Positions 1-7,635 of a stretch of 64,000 nt of DNA are shown piece by piece. Location of the stretch: NCBI RefSeq assembly GCF_022179805.1, contig NZ_BPUO01000012.1, forward strand, positions 1 through 64,000, in the 5' to 3' direction. Source of the stretch: Cupriavidus pauculus (GTDB taxonomy: Bacteria > Pseudomonadota > Gammaproteobacteria > Burkholderiales > Burkholderiaceae). The notes below the pieces were generated by a model. It ran no database searches and was not told the DNA's origin. It was given only the letters and a program-made list of their open reading frames with translations. A program made the translations under genes and the position numbers. Position 1 is the stretch's first letter; each line of letters starts with the position of its first letter.

Positions 1-59
1 TGAACCAGTTTGCTATTCTCTATGAGGAACGCTTCACCCACCCCGCATCGCTGAGATAA
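1..59 (+). CDS. 3' end of an unidentified gene, cut by the window edge
   Basis: The frame starting at base 3 is open from the window edge to a TAA at 57-59 and would end in the residues NQFAILYEERFTHPASLR. A hairpin with a short T run follows five bases later, which supports a real gene end. Only 18 codons are visible, so the family cannot be named. It may be an unrelated open frame. Confidence 0.35.
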   Translation, partial: NQFAILYEERFTHPASLR

Positions 60-63
60 TGCT

Positions 64-94
64 GGCTCACCGGCTAAGTTGACGGTGAGCCTTT
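64..94 (+). terminator. Intrinsic terminator-like hairpin
   Basis: A perfect 9-bp stem (ggctcaccg at 64-72, cggtgagcc at 83-91) with a 10-base loop is followed by TTT. It sits just after the stop codon at 57-59. The T run is short, so termination could be weak. Confidence 0.55.
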
Positions 95-159
95 AACTGC
101 CCTGAACACAAAAACGCTGACAGGCCCGGCATCGGCGCGAAACTCAAATAAAATCCAGC

Positions 160-512
160 CTACGCGCGGATCACCAGGTCCGAGTACTTCCAGACATGCT
201 CATCCGCCGACAATAGCCGCAAAGGTTCCGTGATGGACTGGGCCACCAGCAAGCGATCGAACGGATCGCGGTGATGATCTGGCAAGCTGCACACTGCGGC
301 TGCGTGTGCCTTCGAGACCGGCAGCTCCAGGAATCCCGCTGCGCCATCTCCGCGATCAGTTCGTCCACGTCTACCGAGATCTTGTCGAGGCCTGCCTTGA
401 TGGATATCTCCCAGATCGTTGCCGCGCTGACATAGACCTCAGCCGCATCGACGATCAACTGACGCGCTTTCTTGGATAGTTTCCGGTCACCCGAAACGGC
501 CCACAGAAAAAT
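160..512 (-). pseudogene. Broken VapC-type PIN-domain toxin
   Basis: Read across frames on the minus strand this is a PIN-domain toxin in two pieces. The first piece reads FLWAVSGDRKLSKKARQ, then VYVSAATIWEISIKAGL. Near base 330 the frame shifts, and the rest continues as KAHAAAVCSLPDHHRDPFD and ends at the TAG at 160-162. The usual beginning, a start codon plus the hydrophobic strand and the DTH motif with the first catalytic Asp, is absent: the remnant begins at an ATT that overlaps the stop codon of the antitoxin. Two independent lesions (N-terminal deletion and internal frameshift) make an active ribonuclease very unlikely. The second half still keeps the DPFDRLL acidic motif. The upstream antitoxin gene is intact. 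Confidence 0.85.
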
Positions 513-748
513 TACCGTCCTTCGAACGCCGCCAGCAAGTCGTCGGGGAGCGGCGCGTCAAAGTCGTCCGCAATCTGGATCTTTCCCTTCAGTCCGCCAA
601 GGCGCCGTGGACTCTTCTTCTCGACAAACGGCACAAGGCGCACCATTGGCTTGCCCGCCTTGGCAATCACGACCTCATGGCCCTCCACTACCGCCTCGAT
701 GAGCCGCGAAAGATTCGTCTTAGCCTCATGGATGTTTCCAGTGTGCAT
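512..748 (-). CDS. Phd/YefM-type antitoxin
   Basis: A 78-residue protein beginning MHTGNIHEAKTNLSRLIEAV, the typical N-terminus of Phd/YefM antitoxins that pair with VapC/PIN toxins. The N-terminal half binds operator DNA in this family. The acidic C-terminus (ADDFDAPLPDDLLAAFEGR) is the part that would wrap the toxin. It lies directly upstream of the toxin remnant, and the stop codon overlaps the first recognisable toxin codon. With the toxin broken this is an orphan antitoxin, which could still repress its own promoter or cross-neutralise a related toxin; that last point is inference. Confidence 0.85.
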   Translation of the reverse strand: MHTGNIHEAKTNLSRLIEAVVEGHEVVIAKAGKPMVRLVPFVEKKSPRRLGGLKGKIQIADDFDAPLPDDLLAAFEGR

Positions 749-861
749 GCTTTGCTCCCGGCAAGCGCTGAATGGAACTTAGTCTAGCTTTAGTCCATTT
801 TTCGCCGCAAGTTCATATGCCGGATGTGCCGGGCAGGAGCGCACCAAAGCGAAAACAAAAA

Positions 862-887
862 AGCCGCGGGCATCGCTGCCCGCGGCT
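862..887 (-). terminator. Terminator of the phoX-like gene
   Basis: An 11-bp perfect stem (862-872 with 877-887, loop tcgc) lies about 25 bases after the stop codon of the minus-strand gene. On that strand it is followed by a run of Ts (the plus strand reads aaaacaaaaa just left of the stem). Confidence 0.85.
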
Positions 888-910
888 TTCTTTCTACCGG
901 ACGGCGTGGC

Positions 911-2890
911 TTACTTGCCCAGCTTGACGCTCGTGGCGTCGGCGGTCAGGTAGCCCACCGATGCGCCCAGGCCGTTCTTGTAGTTGGCCAGCACCAGCGG
1001 CTCCACCACTGCCTTGACCTGCGTCTTGATGCCGTCGCCAGCGTGCTGGAAGTTGCTCATGATGTAGGTCCAGCCGTTGATTTCGTCCACGGCGTGCAGG
1101 CCCGTGGATTCGCCGCCAGCCGGCACCGACATCAGGCGCGACAGCTTCTTCGTGTCGACGTTGTACGCCCACAGGAAGTTGTTGGTGTGGCGGCTGCTGT
1201 CCTCGCCGATGAACAGCGTGCGCAGCTTTTCCGAGAACTTGAGGTTGTCGGGGTTACCGATGGTTTCCGGATCGGAGGTGTTGCCCAGCGCGTCGGCCGT
1301 GATGTCCTTGCCGACCAGCAGCGCCTGCGTATGCACCGGCACCCATTCGCTGTTGATGGCCGCGCCGCCCGTGTCCTTCTGGCCGCCGCCCAGCTTGTGC
1401 TGCATCACGCCGCCCGAGTTGATCGCGGCCGGTACGCTGATGTTGGCTTCGGAGTACCACGATGCGTGGCCCTGCACCATCGACTCGACGATGTTCTGCA
1501 GTGCTGAGTAGGCGATCTTGTCCTTGATGTTGACGGTCGTGCCTTCCATCTTGGTGAAGCCCATGCTGCCGCCAACCATGGCCGCGTAGCGGTGGGTTTC
1601 CAGGAATGCCGCCACCAGTTCCTTGCCGGCCTTCACGCGGATCCACTGCGCGGCGCCGCTGTACATCACCTTCTTGTAGGTGAGGTCGGCCGGGTCGGTG
1701 GCCGAGTAGTCCATGATGTCGGCAAACGTGTGCGACTTGGCCCAGGCTTCCACTTGCGCGCTGGTGGCATGGCCGAGCTTGATCCAGGTAAGGTCGGCGC
1801 CAGCGGCGGCCGGGTCGACCGAGAAACCGCTGCCCACCTTGGCCACGTACAGCGTACCGGCCGACAGGTCCTTTTCCTTGTCCGCCACGAACATGAACAG
1901 GCCGCTGTTGGTGGCGTCGTCGCCCATCAGCACCGTGCGGTTGTCCGGCATCACCTGAACCAGCTCGTGCGAGATGCGGCCCAGGCAGTAGTGCTTCTTG
2001 ATCGTGCCGGTGCCGTCGGTGTTGACCGTCACTTCGGGCAGGTGGCCGTACAGGTACGGGTTGAACGGGATCGAGGCCGTGCCGTACAGGTTCAGCGCGA
2101 AGTCCAGGCACTGGGCGTTGGCCGAGGCGGTGCGTGCGTCCGGCTCGTACTCTTCGCTCGACAGGTGCGTGTTCCACGGCGACAGGCTCGCGCCGCAGGT
2201 GATCCACAGGCCGTTGGCACTGGACGTATCGACGTTGTGGTACTTCACCAGCTTCAGCTTGCCGGTGGCCGGGTCCTGGTCCAGCGTCAGCACGGCGATC
2301 GGCGACGGCAGGCGGCCGTACATGCTCTTGAGCTTGGCCTGGTCCCACGTCGTGTATTCGAACTGCACCACGGCAAAGACCGTGTTGCCCGCCACGCCGT
2401 CCACCTTGGCGCCGTCGATCTTGAGCAGCGACGTGCCGTCCGGCGAATCCGACCAGAACTGGCTGTTGTTCACCGACGGGTCGAGGATCGGGTTGTTGTT
2501 GATGTCGAAGTAACCGCCGGCCAGGATCTTGCCGCCCTTGCCGTCCGACACCATGTCACCGGTCATGAAGAACGGCTGGTAGGCCAGCTTGTAGGTCTGG
2601 GTGGTGTTGTCGCTCAGCTTCACGGTCAGGCTCGAACCCACCGTGGTGGTGGCCATGGCGGCCGGGTTGCTCAGCGAAGGCGCCGGCATGGCCGTGAACT
2701 CGGCCGAAACGAACGTCGGCGTGGCAGCGCCCGGCGTGGTACCGCCGCCCGGCGTGACGGTGGCCGGCGCATCGTCGCCGCCGCCGCAACCGGCCAGCAG
2801 CGAAGTGGAAGCCAGGCCCAGCGGCAGCATCGGCGCGCCGGCCAGGAGTTTCAGTGCCTTGCGGCGCGAAGCGTCAAGTTTCTCGAACAT
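911..2890 (-). CDS. PhoX-family (DUF839) secreted phosphatase-like protein
   Basis: A 659-residue protein; the start is placed at the MFEKLDASRRKALKLL methionine, because the 34 upstream codons are unlike a signal region. The N-terminus has a twin-arginine motif (SRRKALKLL) and also a lipobox-like LLAGC near residue 35, so export by Tat with possible lipidation is inferred. The body has PhoX signatures: GRISHELVQVMPDNRTVLMG, then GLFMFVADKEKDLSAGTLY, and near the C-terminus FIGEDSSRHTNNFLWAYN. Known PhoX enzymes are calcium- and iron-dependent phosphatases that release phosphate from organic esters outside the cytoplasm. Related DUF839 proteins are often annotated only as hypothetical, so the exact substrate is open. 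It is monocistronic, with its own terminator and a long upstream region. Confidence 0.8.
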   Translation of the reverse strand: MFEKLDASRRKALKLLAGAPMLPLGLASTSLLAGCGGGDDAPATVTPGGGTTPGAATPTFVSAEFTAMPAPSLSNPAAMATTTVGSSLTVKLSDNTTQTYKLAYQPFFMTGDMVSDGKGGKILAGGYFDINNNPILDPSVNNSQFWSDSPDGTSLLKIDGAKVDGVAGNTVFAVVQFEYTTWDQAKLKSMYGRLPSPIAVLTLDQDPATGKLKLVKYHNVDTSSANGLWITCGASLSPWNTHLSSEEYEPDARTASANAQCLDFALNLYGTASIPFNPYLYGHLPEVTVNTDGTGTIKKHYCLGRISHELVQVMPDNRTVLMGDDATNSGLFMFVADKEKDLSAGTLYVAKVGSGFSVDPAAAGADLTWIKLGHATSAQVEAWAKSHTFADIMDYSATDPADLTYKKVMYSGAAQWIRVKAGKELVAAFLETHRYAAMVGGSMGFTKMEGTTVNIKDKIAYSALQNIVESMVQGHASWYSEANISVPAAINSGGVMQHKLGGGQKDTGGAAINSEWVPVHTQALLVGKDITADALGNTSDPETIGNPDNLKFSEKLRTLFIGEDSSRHTNNFLWAYNVDTKKLSRLMSVPAGGESTGLHAVDEINGWTYIMSNFQHAGDGIKTQVKAVVEPLVLANYKNGLGASVGYLTADATSVKLGK

Positions 2891-2995
2891 CAGGATTTTC
2901 CGTCTGGTAGTTGTAAAACGCCGCGAGCCGAAATTGCCCGGTACGTTCTCCCTTGTGAGGTCGGCGGCACAAAAAGCCGCGCCGGAACGCATCCT

Positions 2996-3013
2996 ATTGG
3001 CGCTTTATGACAA
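2996..3013 (-). promoter_or_regulatory. Possible Pho-box-like element (proximal)
   Basis: On the minus strand this reads TTGTCATAAAGCGCCAAT. The first 10 bases match the Pho-box half-site CTGTCATAAA at nine positions, but the second half-site is poor. It lies about 105 bp upstream of the PhoX-like start codon, on the same strand. Assignment to PhoB is inference from the gene's family. Confidence 0.3.
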
Positions 3014-3092
3014 CAAGTTGAACCCGACGTGAATGGCATACACGTAAGCGGTGCCTTGCATGCCCGACGGACAGGCGGTACAAATCACAGCC

Positions 3093-3127
3093 AAAAAAAA
3101 CGCCGCAGCCAGCTTCTGGCCGCAGCG
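3093..3127 (-). terminator. Terminator-like hairpin without an upstream gene
   Basis: A 12-bp stem (3101-3112 with 3116-3127, two G-U pairs on one strand, loop ctt) is followed on the minus strand by eight Ts (A run at 3093-3100). It lies in the minus-strand leader of the phoX-like gene, about 200 bp before its start, with no convincing gene before it. It may end a small RNA, act as an attenuator, or shield the region from antisense transcription. Confidence 0.6.
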
Positions 3128-3249
3128 TGTCAATTCGCCGGTCCGCACGACACCCACATGTCGCCCGTTGCACCCCATTGCTGGTTCGACCGGCTTGTCC
3201 TTTCATGGCAGAGAAAAACCGCCATGAGGCCGCATCGTAGGGGGGCGGC

Positions 3250-3267
3250 ATGTCGCTTTCATGACAA
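3250..3267 (-). promoter_or_regulatory. Possible Pho-box-like element (distal)
   Basis: The minus strand reads TTGTCATGAAAGCGACAT, which is TTGTCAT, a 4-base spacer, then GCGACAT. It has the spacing of a Pho box and shares the TTGTCAT and AAAGCG cores with the element at 2996-3013. No function is demonstrated. Confidence 0.3.
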
Positions 3268-3513
3268 CGTGTCTTGACATCCGGTCAGCCGGAAAAATCG
3301 ACGGATGTTCGTACTGGAGGGTGCCGCGCGGGGCGGAAAACAGGCCCGCGAATGGTCACCAGACTGTGGTGAAAATCAAACGGACGCGGGAAACCACTGG
3401 GAAATTTGTCTCATCAACACCGTAAATTCAGGCTCGGCGGGAATATGTCATTCTTAGCCTATTGAAGTGAGCAATCCGGACGGCTATGGTTCTGCGCATA
3501 ATATTTTCCACGG

Positions 3514-3541
3514 CAATATATGCAACACCGAGCATATATTG
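3514..3541. repeat. Perfect AT-rich inverted repeat
   Basis: Arms caatatatgc (3514-3523) and gcatatattg (3532-3541) are perfect complements around an 8-base centre. It stands in a locally AT-rich patch about 320 bp upstream of the OFA permease. It could be a regulator operator or a transcript hairpin. Confidence 0.5.
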
Positions 3542-3857
3542 TTCGCCCCAGCCGGAAAAACAATGAACCATTCCGTAACGGGACGCCTCGCGTCTCCAGC
3601 CGCCCTCATTTCCCGGTCCGCCGGGTTTTGCAGGCGCGCGTCCGCGCGCCCAGATCCGTTTATCCGCTTTGTAGCAACCCCGTAGCAACCGTTGTCACGG
3701 CCGGGCCAAAACGCCTCTGAAAGCCCGCTGTGATGACAACCTCTGGAAGTAATCCGGCCCAGGGTGTGACGGGGTCAACCGACGGGCCAGCCAGTCCCGC
3801 CGGGCGCGCCAGACTGCATGGACGGATTACCGAGGATCCACGACTGGAGAACATTCA

Positions 3858-5285
3858 ATGAGCAGTGTTATGAATGATGGTGGCACCCCGTCCCAAGGGC
3901 CGGCGCCGTTTTTTTCAAAGGAAGCGACCTACGCCAAGCCGGGTTTTTCCCGCTGGATGGTCCCGCCCGCCGCGCTTGCGGTGCACCTCTGTATCGGCCA
4001 GGCCTATGCATTTTCGGTGTTTAATGCCCCCCTTTCCAAGGTGATCGGCATTACCGAATCGGCCCCGGACGACTGGAAGCTGACCACGCTGGGCTGGATC
4101 TTTTCGCTGGCGATTTTCTTCCTGGGCATTTCCGCGGCATTCGCGGGCAAATGGCTGGAACGCGTGGGCCCGCGCCGCACGATGTTCACGGCGGCCTGCT
4201 GCTTTGGCGGCGGTTTCCTGATTTCGGCACTGGGTATCTACACCCACCAGATCGTCCTGCTCTACCTGGGCTACGGCGTGCTGGGCGGTATCGGGCTGGG
4301 CCTGGGCTACGTGTCGCCCGTGTCCACGCTGATCCGCTGGTTCCCGGACCGTCGCGGCATGGCAACCGGCATGGCCATCATGGGCTTTGGTGGTGGTGCG
4401 ATGATCGCCGCGCCGCTGTCCGTGGCACTGATGAACCACTTCAAGAGCGCCACCTCGGTGGGCGTGACCCAGACCTTCCTGGTGCTGGGCGTGGGTTACT
4501 TCATCTCGATGACCATCGGTTCGCTGGCCATCCGCGTCCCGCCGCCCGGCTGGAAGCCGGAAGGCTGGACCCCGCCCGTGGTCGAGAACAAGATGATCAC
4601 GCGTAACCACGTGCACATCGACGAAGCGCTGAAGACCCCGCAGTTCTACCTGCTGTGGCTGGTGCTGTTCCTGAACGTGACGGCCGGTATCGGCGTGCTC
4701 GGCCAGGCTTCGCTACTGATCCAGGAAAGCTTCAAGGGCAGCGTGACCCCCGCCGCCGCGGCCGGTTTCGTGGGCCTGCTGTCGCTGTTCAACATGGGCG
4801 GCCGCTTCTTCTGGGCATCGTCGTCGGACTGGATCGGTCGCAAGAACACCTACTTCGTGTTCTTCGCGCTGGGCGCCGTGCTGTACTGGCTGGTGCCGCA
4901 ACTGGGCGCCAGCGGCAGCATCGCGCTGTTCGTGCTGGGCTACTGCGTGATCATGTCGATGTATGGCGGCGGCTTTGCCACCATCCCGGCTTACCTGGCC
5001 GACATGTTCGGCACGGCCTTCGTGGGCGGTATCCACGGTCGCCTGCTGACCGCCTGGGCCGCCGCCGGTATCGCCGGTCCGGTGCTGGTGAACTACATCC
5101 GCGAATACCAGGTGTCCCATGGCGTGGTTGGCGCACAGGCCTACGCGATGACGCTGCACATCATGGCAGCACTGCTGGTGGGCGGCTTCGTCTGCAACCT
5201 GCTGGTGTCGCGCGTGAACGCCAAGCACCACATGAGCGATGCCGCCGTGGCCGGCCTGGGCGCCAGCGCCGGTGCGGCCCACTAA
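3858..5285 (+). CDS. Oxalate/formate antiporter (OFA) family MFS permease
   Basis: A 475-residue, strongly hydrophobic inner-membrane protein of 12-helix major-facilitator type. The hydrophilic lead of about 30 residues is followed by SRWMVPPAALAVHLCIGQAY, typical of the OFA branch. The loop motif WFPDRRGMATGMAIMGFG and the later GRFFWASSSDWIGRK are the usual MFS cytoplasmic loop signatures. The family exchanges small carboxylates such as oxalate/formate; the substrate here cannot be read from sequence. The ATG is chosen because a GGAG lies 9 bases upstream. It is followed after 19 bases by a 43-residue membrane protein and a strong terminator, so the two form a bicistronic unit. Confidence 0.85.
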   Translation: MSSVMNDGGTPSQGPAPFFSKEATYAKPGFSRWMVPPAALAVHLCIGQAYAFSVFNAPLSKVIGITESAPDDWKLTTLGWIFSLAIFFLGISAAFAGKWLERVGPRRTMFTAACCFGGGFLISALGIYTHQIVLLYLGYGVLGGIGLGLGYVSPVSTLIRWFPDRRGMATGMAIMGFGGGAMIAAPLSVALMNHFKSATSVGVTQTFLVLGVGYFISMTIGSLAIRVPPPGWKPEGWTPPVVENKMITRNHVHIDEALKTPQFYLLWLVLFLNVTAGIGVLGQASLLIQESFKGSVTPAAAAGFVGLLSLFNMGGRFFWASSSDWIGRKNTYFVFFALGAVLYWLVPQLGASGSIALFVLGYCVIMSMYGGGFATIPAYLADMFGTAFVGGIHGRLLTAWAAAGIAGPVLVNYIREYQVSHGVVGAQAYAMTLHIMAALLVGGFVCNLLVSRVNAKHHMSDAAVAGLGASAGAAH

Positions 5286-5304
5286 GCGTCAAAGGAGTCT
5301 ACGA

Positions 5305-5436
5305 ATGGAAAACCAGAACCTGAGCGCACATCCGACCAACAAGGCCCTGCTGGGGGTCTTCTGGCTCTACGTGCTGGTGCCGCTGGTGTGGGGCGTGTCG
5401 AACACGATCACCCAGGCACTGAAGCTGTTCCAGTAA
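5305..5436 (+). CDS. 43-residue membrane protein paired with the OFA permease
   Basis: An ATG preceded by AAAGGAG opens a 43-residue frame that starts MENQNLSAHPTNKALLG and has one membrane helix (FWLYVLVPLVWGV). It follows the permease by 19 bases and precedes a strong terminator, so it is co-transcribed. From memory, small hydrophobic proteins in this position beside OFA permeases have been annotated as an MFS transporter small subunit; that it binds the permease is inference. The strong ribosome-binding site, conserved-looking hydrophobic core and tight position argue that it is real despite its size. Confidence 0.8.
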   Translation: MENQNLSAHPTNKALLGVFWLYVLVPLVWGVSNTITQALKLFQ

Positions 5437-5462
5437 GCCTGCCCCACCCAGGGCATGCACCA

Positions 5463-5492
5463 AAAGGCCGCAAGCAATTGCGGCCTTTTTTT
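5463..5492 (+). terminator. Intrinsic terminator of the permease operon
   Basis: An 11-bp stem (aaaggccgcaa with ttgcggccttt, loop gcaa) is directly followed by a T run. It lies about 27 bases after the stop codon of the small membrane protein. Confidence 0.92.
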
Positions 5493-5600
5493 CGTCCGGG
5501 CACGGCCGGAATGCAGCATTCCACGCATGTGCCTTGGCGCCCTGCCGTTGGCTTCATACACTTGACTGGCCTTTCCCACCCACCCTGAACTGGAGTGCAC

Positions 5601-6395
5601 ATGAAGATCGATCTGTCGGACAAGACTGCCCTGGTAACCGGTTCCACGGCCGGCATCGGCTTTGCCACGGCGCGCGGCCTGGCCGAGTCGGGCGCGCGCG
5701 TGATTCTCAACGGCCGCAGCCAGGCCAGCGTGGACAAGGCCATCGCCGCGCTCAAGGCCGCTGTGCCGGGCGCCGCCGTCGACGGCTTCGCGGGCGACCT
5801 CGTGGACGCCGCCGTCGCCGACACGCTGGTCGGCAAGCACCCCGACATCGACATCCTGGTGAACAACCTTGGCATCTTCCAGCCGCAGGACTTCTTCGAG
5901 ATCCCCGACAGCGAGTGGTCGCGCTTCTTCGAGGTCAACGTACTGTCCGGCGTGCGCCTGTCGCGCGCCTATGCACCGGGCATGGTCAAGCGCAAGTGGG
6001 GCCGTATCGTGTTCGTGTCGTCGGAATCCGGCGTCAACATTCCCGTCGAGATGATTCACTACGGCTTTTCGAAGACCGCGCAGCTCGCGGTATCGCGCGG
6101 CCTGGCCAAGCGGCTGGCTGGCACCGGCGTGACCGTGAATTCGGTCCTGCCCGGCCCCACGCTGTCCGAAGGCGTGGAGGCAATGCTCAAGGACGAGATC
6201 GCCAAGACCGGAAAGTCTGCAGAGGAAGTGGCCGCCGACTTCGTCAAGGCGCATCGCAGCACGTCGCTGATCCAGCGCGCAGCGTCGGTCGAAGAAGTGG
6301 CCAACATGATCGTCTACGCGTGCTCGAAGCAGGCATCGGCCACCACCGGTGCGGCGCTGCGCGTCGATGGCGGCGTGGTCGATATCATCATCTAG
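5601..6395 (+). CDS. SDR-family NAD(P)-dependent oxidoreductase
   Basis: A 264-residue classical short-chain dehydrogenase/reductase. The cofactor loop is TGSTAGIG near residue 14; the NNAG element is present as NNLG; the catalytic residues are in VSSESG and the YGFSK (YxxxK) motif. The C-terminus has the usual substrate loop after PGPT. The ATG at 5601 is preferred over an in-frame GTG six bases earlier because a GGAG lies just upstream. It has its own space after the permease terminator and converges with the next SDR, with only 24 bases between stops. The substrate is unknown. Confidence 0.85.
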   Translation: MKIDLSDKTALVTGSTAGIGFATARGLAESGARVILNGRSQASVDKAIAALKAAVPGAAVDGFAGDLVDAAVADTLVGKHPDIDILVNNLGIFQPQDFFEIPDSEWSRFFEVNVLSGVRLSRAYAPGMVKRKWGRIVFVSSESGVNIPVEMIHYGFSKTAQLAVSRGLAKRLAGTGVTVNSVLPGPTLSEGVEAMLKDEIAKTGKSAEEVAADFVKAHRSTSLIQRAASVEEVANMIVYACSKQASATTGAALRVDGGVVDIII

Positions 6396-6419
6396 ACGGC
6401 ATCTGACCGACGGCGTGGC

Positions 6420-7421
6420 CTACCCGCGCCGGTGGCGCAGCATGGCGGCCATGGCCGCCGATGCCCCCACCACCAGCGCCGTGGCCAGGATGGGATGGCG
6501 GGTCGACGTGGTGTAGGGGCACGACTTCAGTGTGCGCCGGTCGCCCACGCGCTCCACCAGGCTGTTGCCTGCCGCGTGCAGGGCGTTGTCGTCGCGCGGG
6601 CCGGCTGGCGTGTCGGTCTGCTGCGCCCGGCCCATGAAGCGCCGCATGAAGCGGTCGAACGTATGCGGGGCGTGATAGGCCGCGGCCGAGAACGCCTTGG
6701 CCGCCGCGCCCACGAACATGTCGCGGCGCGGATGCTGGGCGGCGAACAGGATGGCATCGGCTGCCATGGCCGGGTCGTAGAGCGGCGGCGCCTGCTTGGG
6801 CTCCACGTGCAGAAAGTTCTTGGCGTGGGTGACGATGGGCGTGTCCAGGCCCGCAGCCTTGATCAGCGTCACCGATACCGGCGCCTTCTCCTGTTCGAGT
6901 TCCAGCCGCAAGGTGTCGGTGAATCCCTTGATGGCGTGCTGCGACGCCGCGTATGCGCTTTGCAGCGGCAGCGGGCAGTCGCAGGACTCGCTTCCCATGT
7001 TGATGATGGCCCCGCCGTTCTGGCGCAGATGCGCCACCGCCGCCAGCGATCCGTGCACTGCGCCCCAGTAGTTGGTTTCGAACAACCGGCGGTGGTCTTC
7101 GAGCGGCACATTGTCGTGACGGCCGAAGATCGTCACGCCGGCGTTGTTGATCCAGGTGTCGAAGCCGCCAAAGCGCTCGATGGCCGTCTGTGCCACATGC
7201 GCCACGTCCTCGTGCTTGCCCACGTCGGCGGCCACCGTGATGACCTCGGCACCGTGTTCGCGCAGTTCCTCGGCAAGCCGGTGCAACGCATCCTCGCCGC
7301 GTGCCACCAGCACCAGCTTCGCACCCAGCCCGGCGGCCTTGCGCGCCGTTACCAGCCCCACGCCACTGGTGGCGCCGGTCAGCACGATCACCTGCGAGCC
7401 GATCTTCTTGAGGGTTTTCAT
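6420..7421 (-). CDS. SDR-family protein with altered catalytic motif and C-terminal hydrophobic segment
   Basis: A 333-residue SDR-fold protein. The cofactor loop TGATSGVG and the INNAG element are intact. The active-site Tyr is at residue 157, but the motif reads YAASQ, so the catalytic Lys of YxxxK is Gln161 (codon CAG). The C-terminal 60 residues go beyond the usual fold and end in a hydrophobic stretch (ILATALVVGASAAMAAML), possibly a membrane anchor. The start at 7421 is chosen for an AGAGG six bases upstream. It is divergent from ligD. If the Lys loss matters, activity may be reduced or non-standard. Confidence 0.8.
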   Translation of the reverse strand: MKTLKKIGSQVIVLTGATSGVGLVTARKAAGLGAKLVLVARGEDALHRLAEELREHGAEVITVAADVGKHEDVAHVAQTAIERFGGFDTWINNAGVTIFGRHDNVPLEDHRRLFETNYWGAVHGSLAAVAHLRQNGGAIINMGSESCDCPLPLQSAYAASQHAIKGFTDTLRLELEQEKAPVSVTLIKAAGLDTPIVTHAKNFLHVEPKQAPPLYDPAMAADAILFAAQHPRRDMFVGAAAKAFSAAAYHAPHTFDRFMRRFMGRAQQTDTPAGPRDDNALHAAGNSLVERVGDRRTLKSCPYTTSTRHPILATALVVGASAAMAAMLRHRRG

Positions 7422-7635
7422 CTTGCCTCTCATGGTTGGGTCAAACCTTCCTGGCTGATCGCACATCCCGTGCCCGGCGTCTGCTCTCGTCTCCGCCCGA
7501 TGTGCGGCGCAGCAATCGGCGGTCCGCTTTTACAAACACGGTAAAGTCCGCCGGCCATGTAGGACGACTTCCACTTTTCCGCGTCGCCCACGCTGCATAA
7601 GCTGGAACGACCCTCGCTTCCCGCAACGGCCCGCC

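Larger units (their letters stand above)
2891..3857. other. Long intergenic region between phoX-like gene and OFA permease
   Basis: About 970 bp without a convincing gene separate two divergent genes. Short frames here have no ribosome-binding site and no recognisable product. The region holds two similar TTGTCAT-containing 18-mers, a hairpin followed by eight Ts on the minus strand, and an AT-rich perfect inverted repeat; these are listed separately. The last 200 bp before 3858 should contain the permease promoter, but no clear -35/-10 pair stands out. A GGAG lies 9 bases before the permease ATG. Confidence 0.6.

Noticed and set aside
1592..3010. A 472-codon open frame antisense to the phoX-like gene
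   Set aside because: It lacks any recognisable motif and mirrors the phoX frame.
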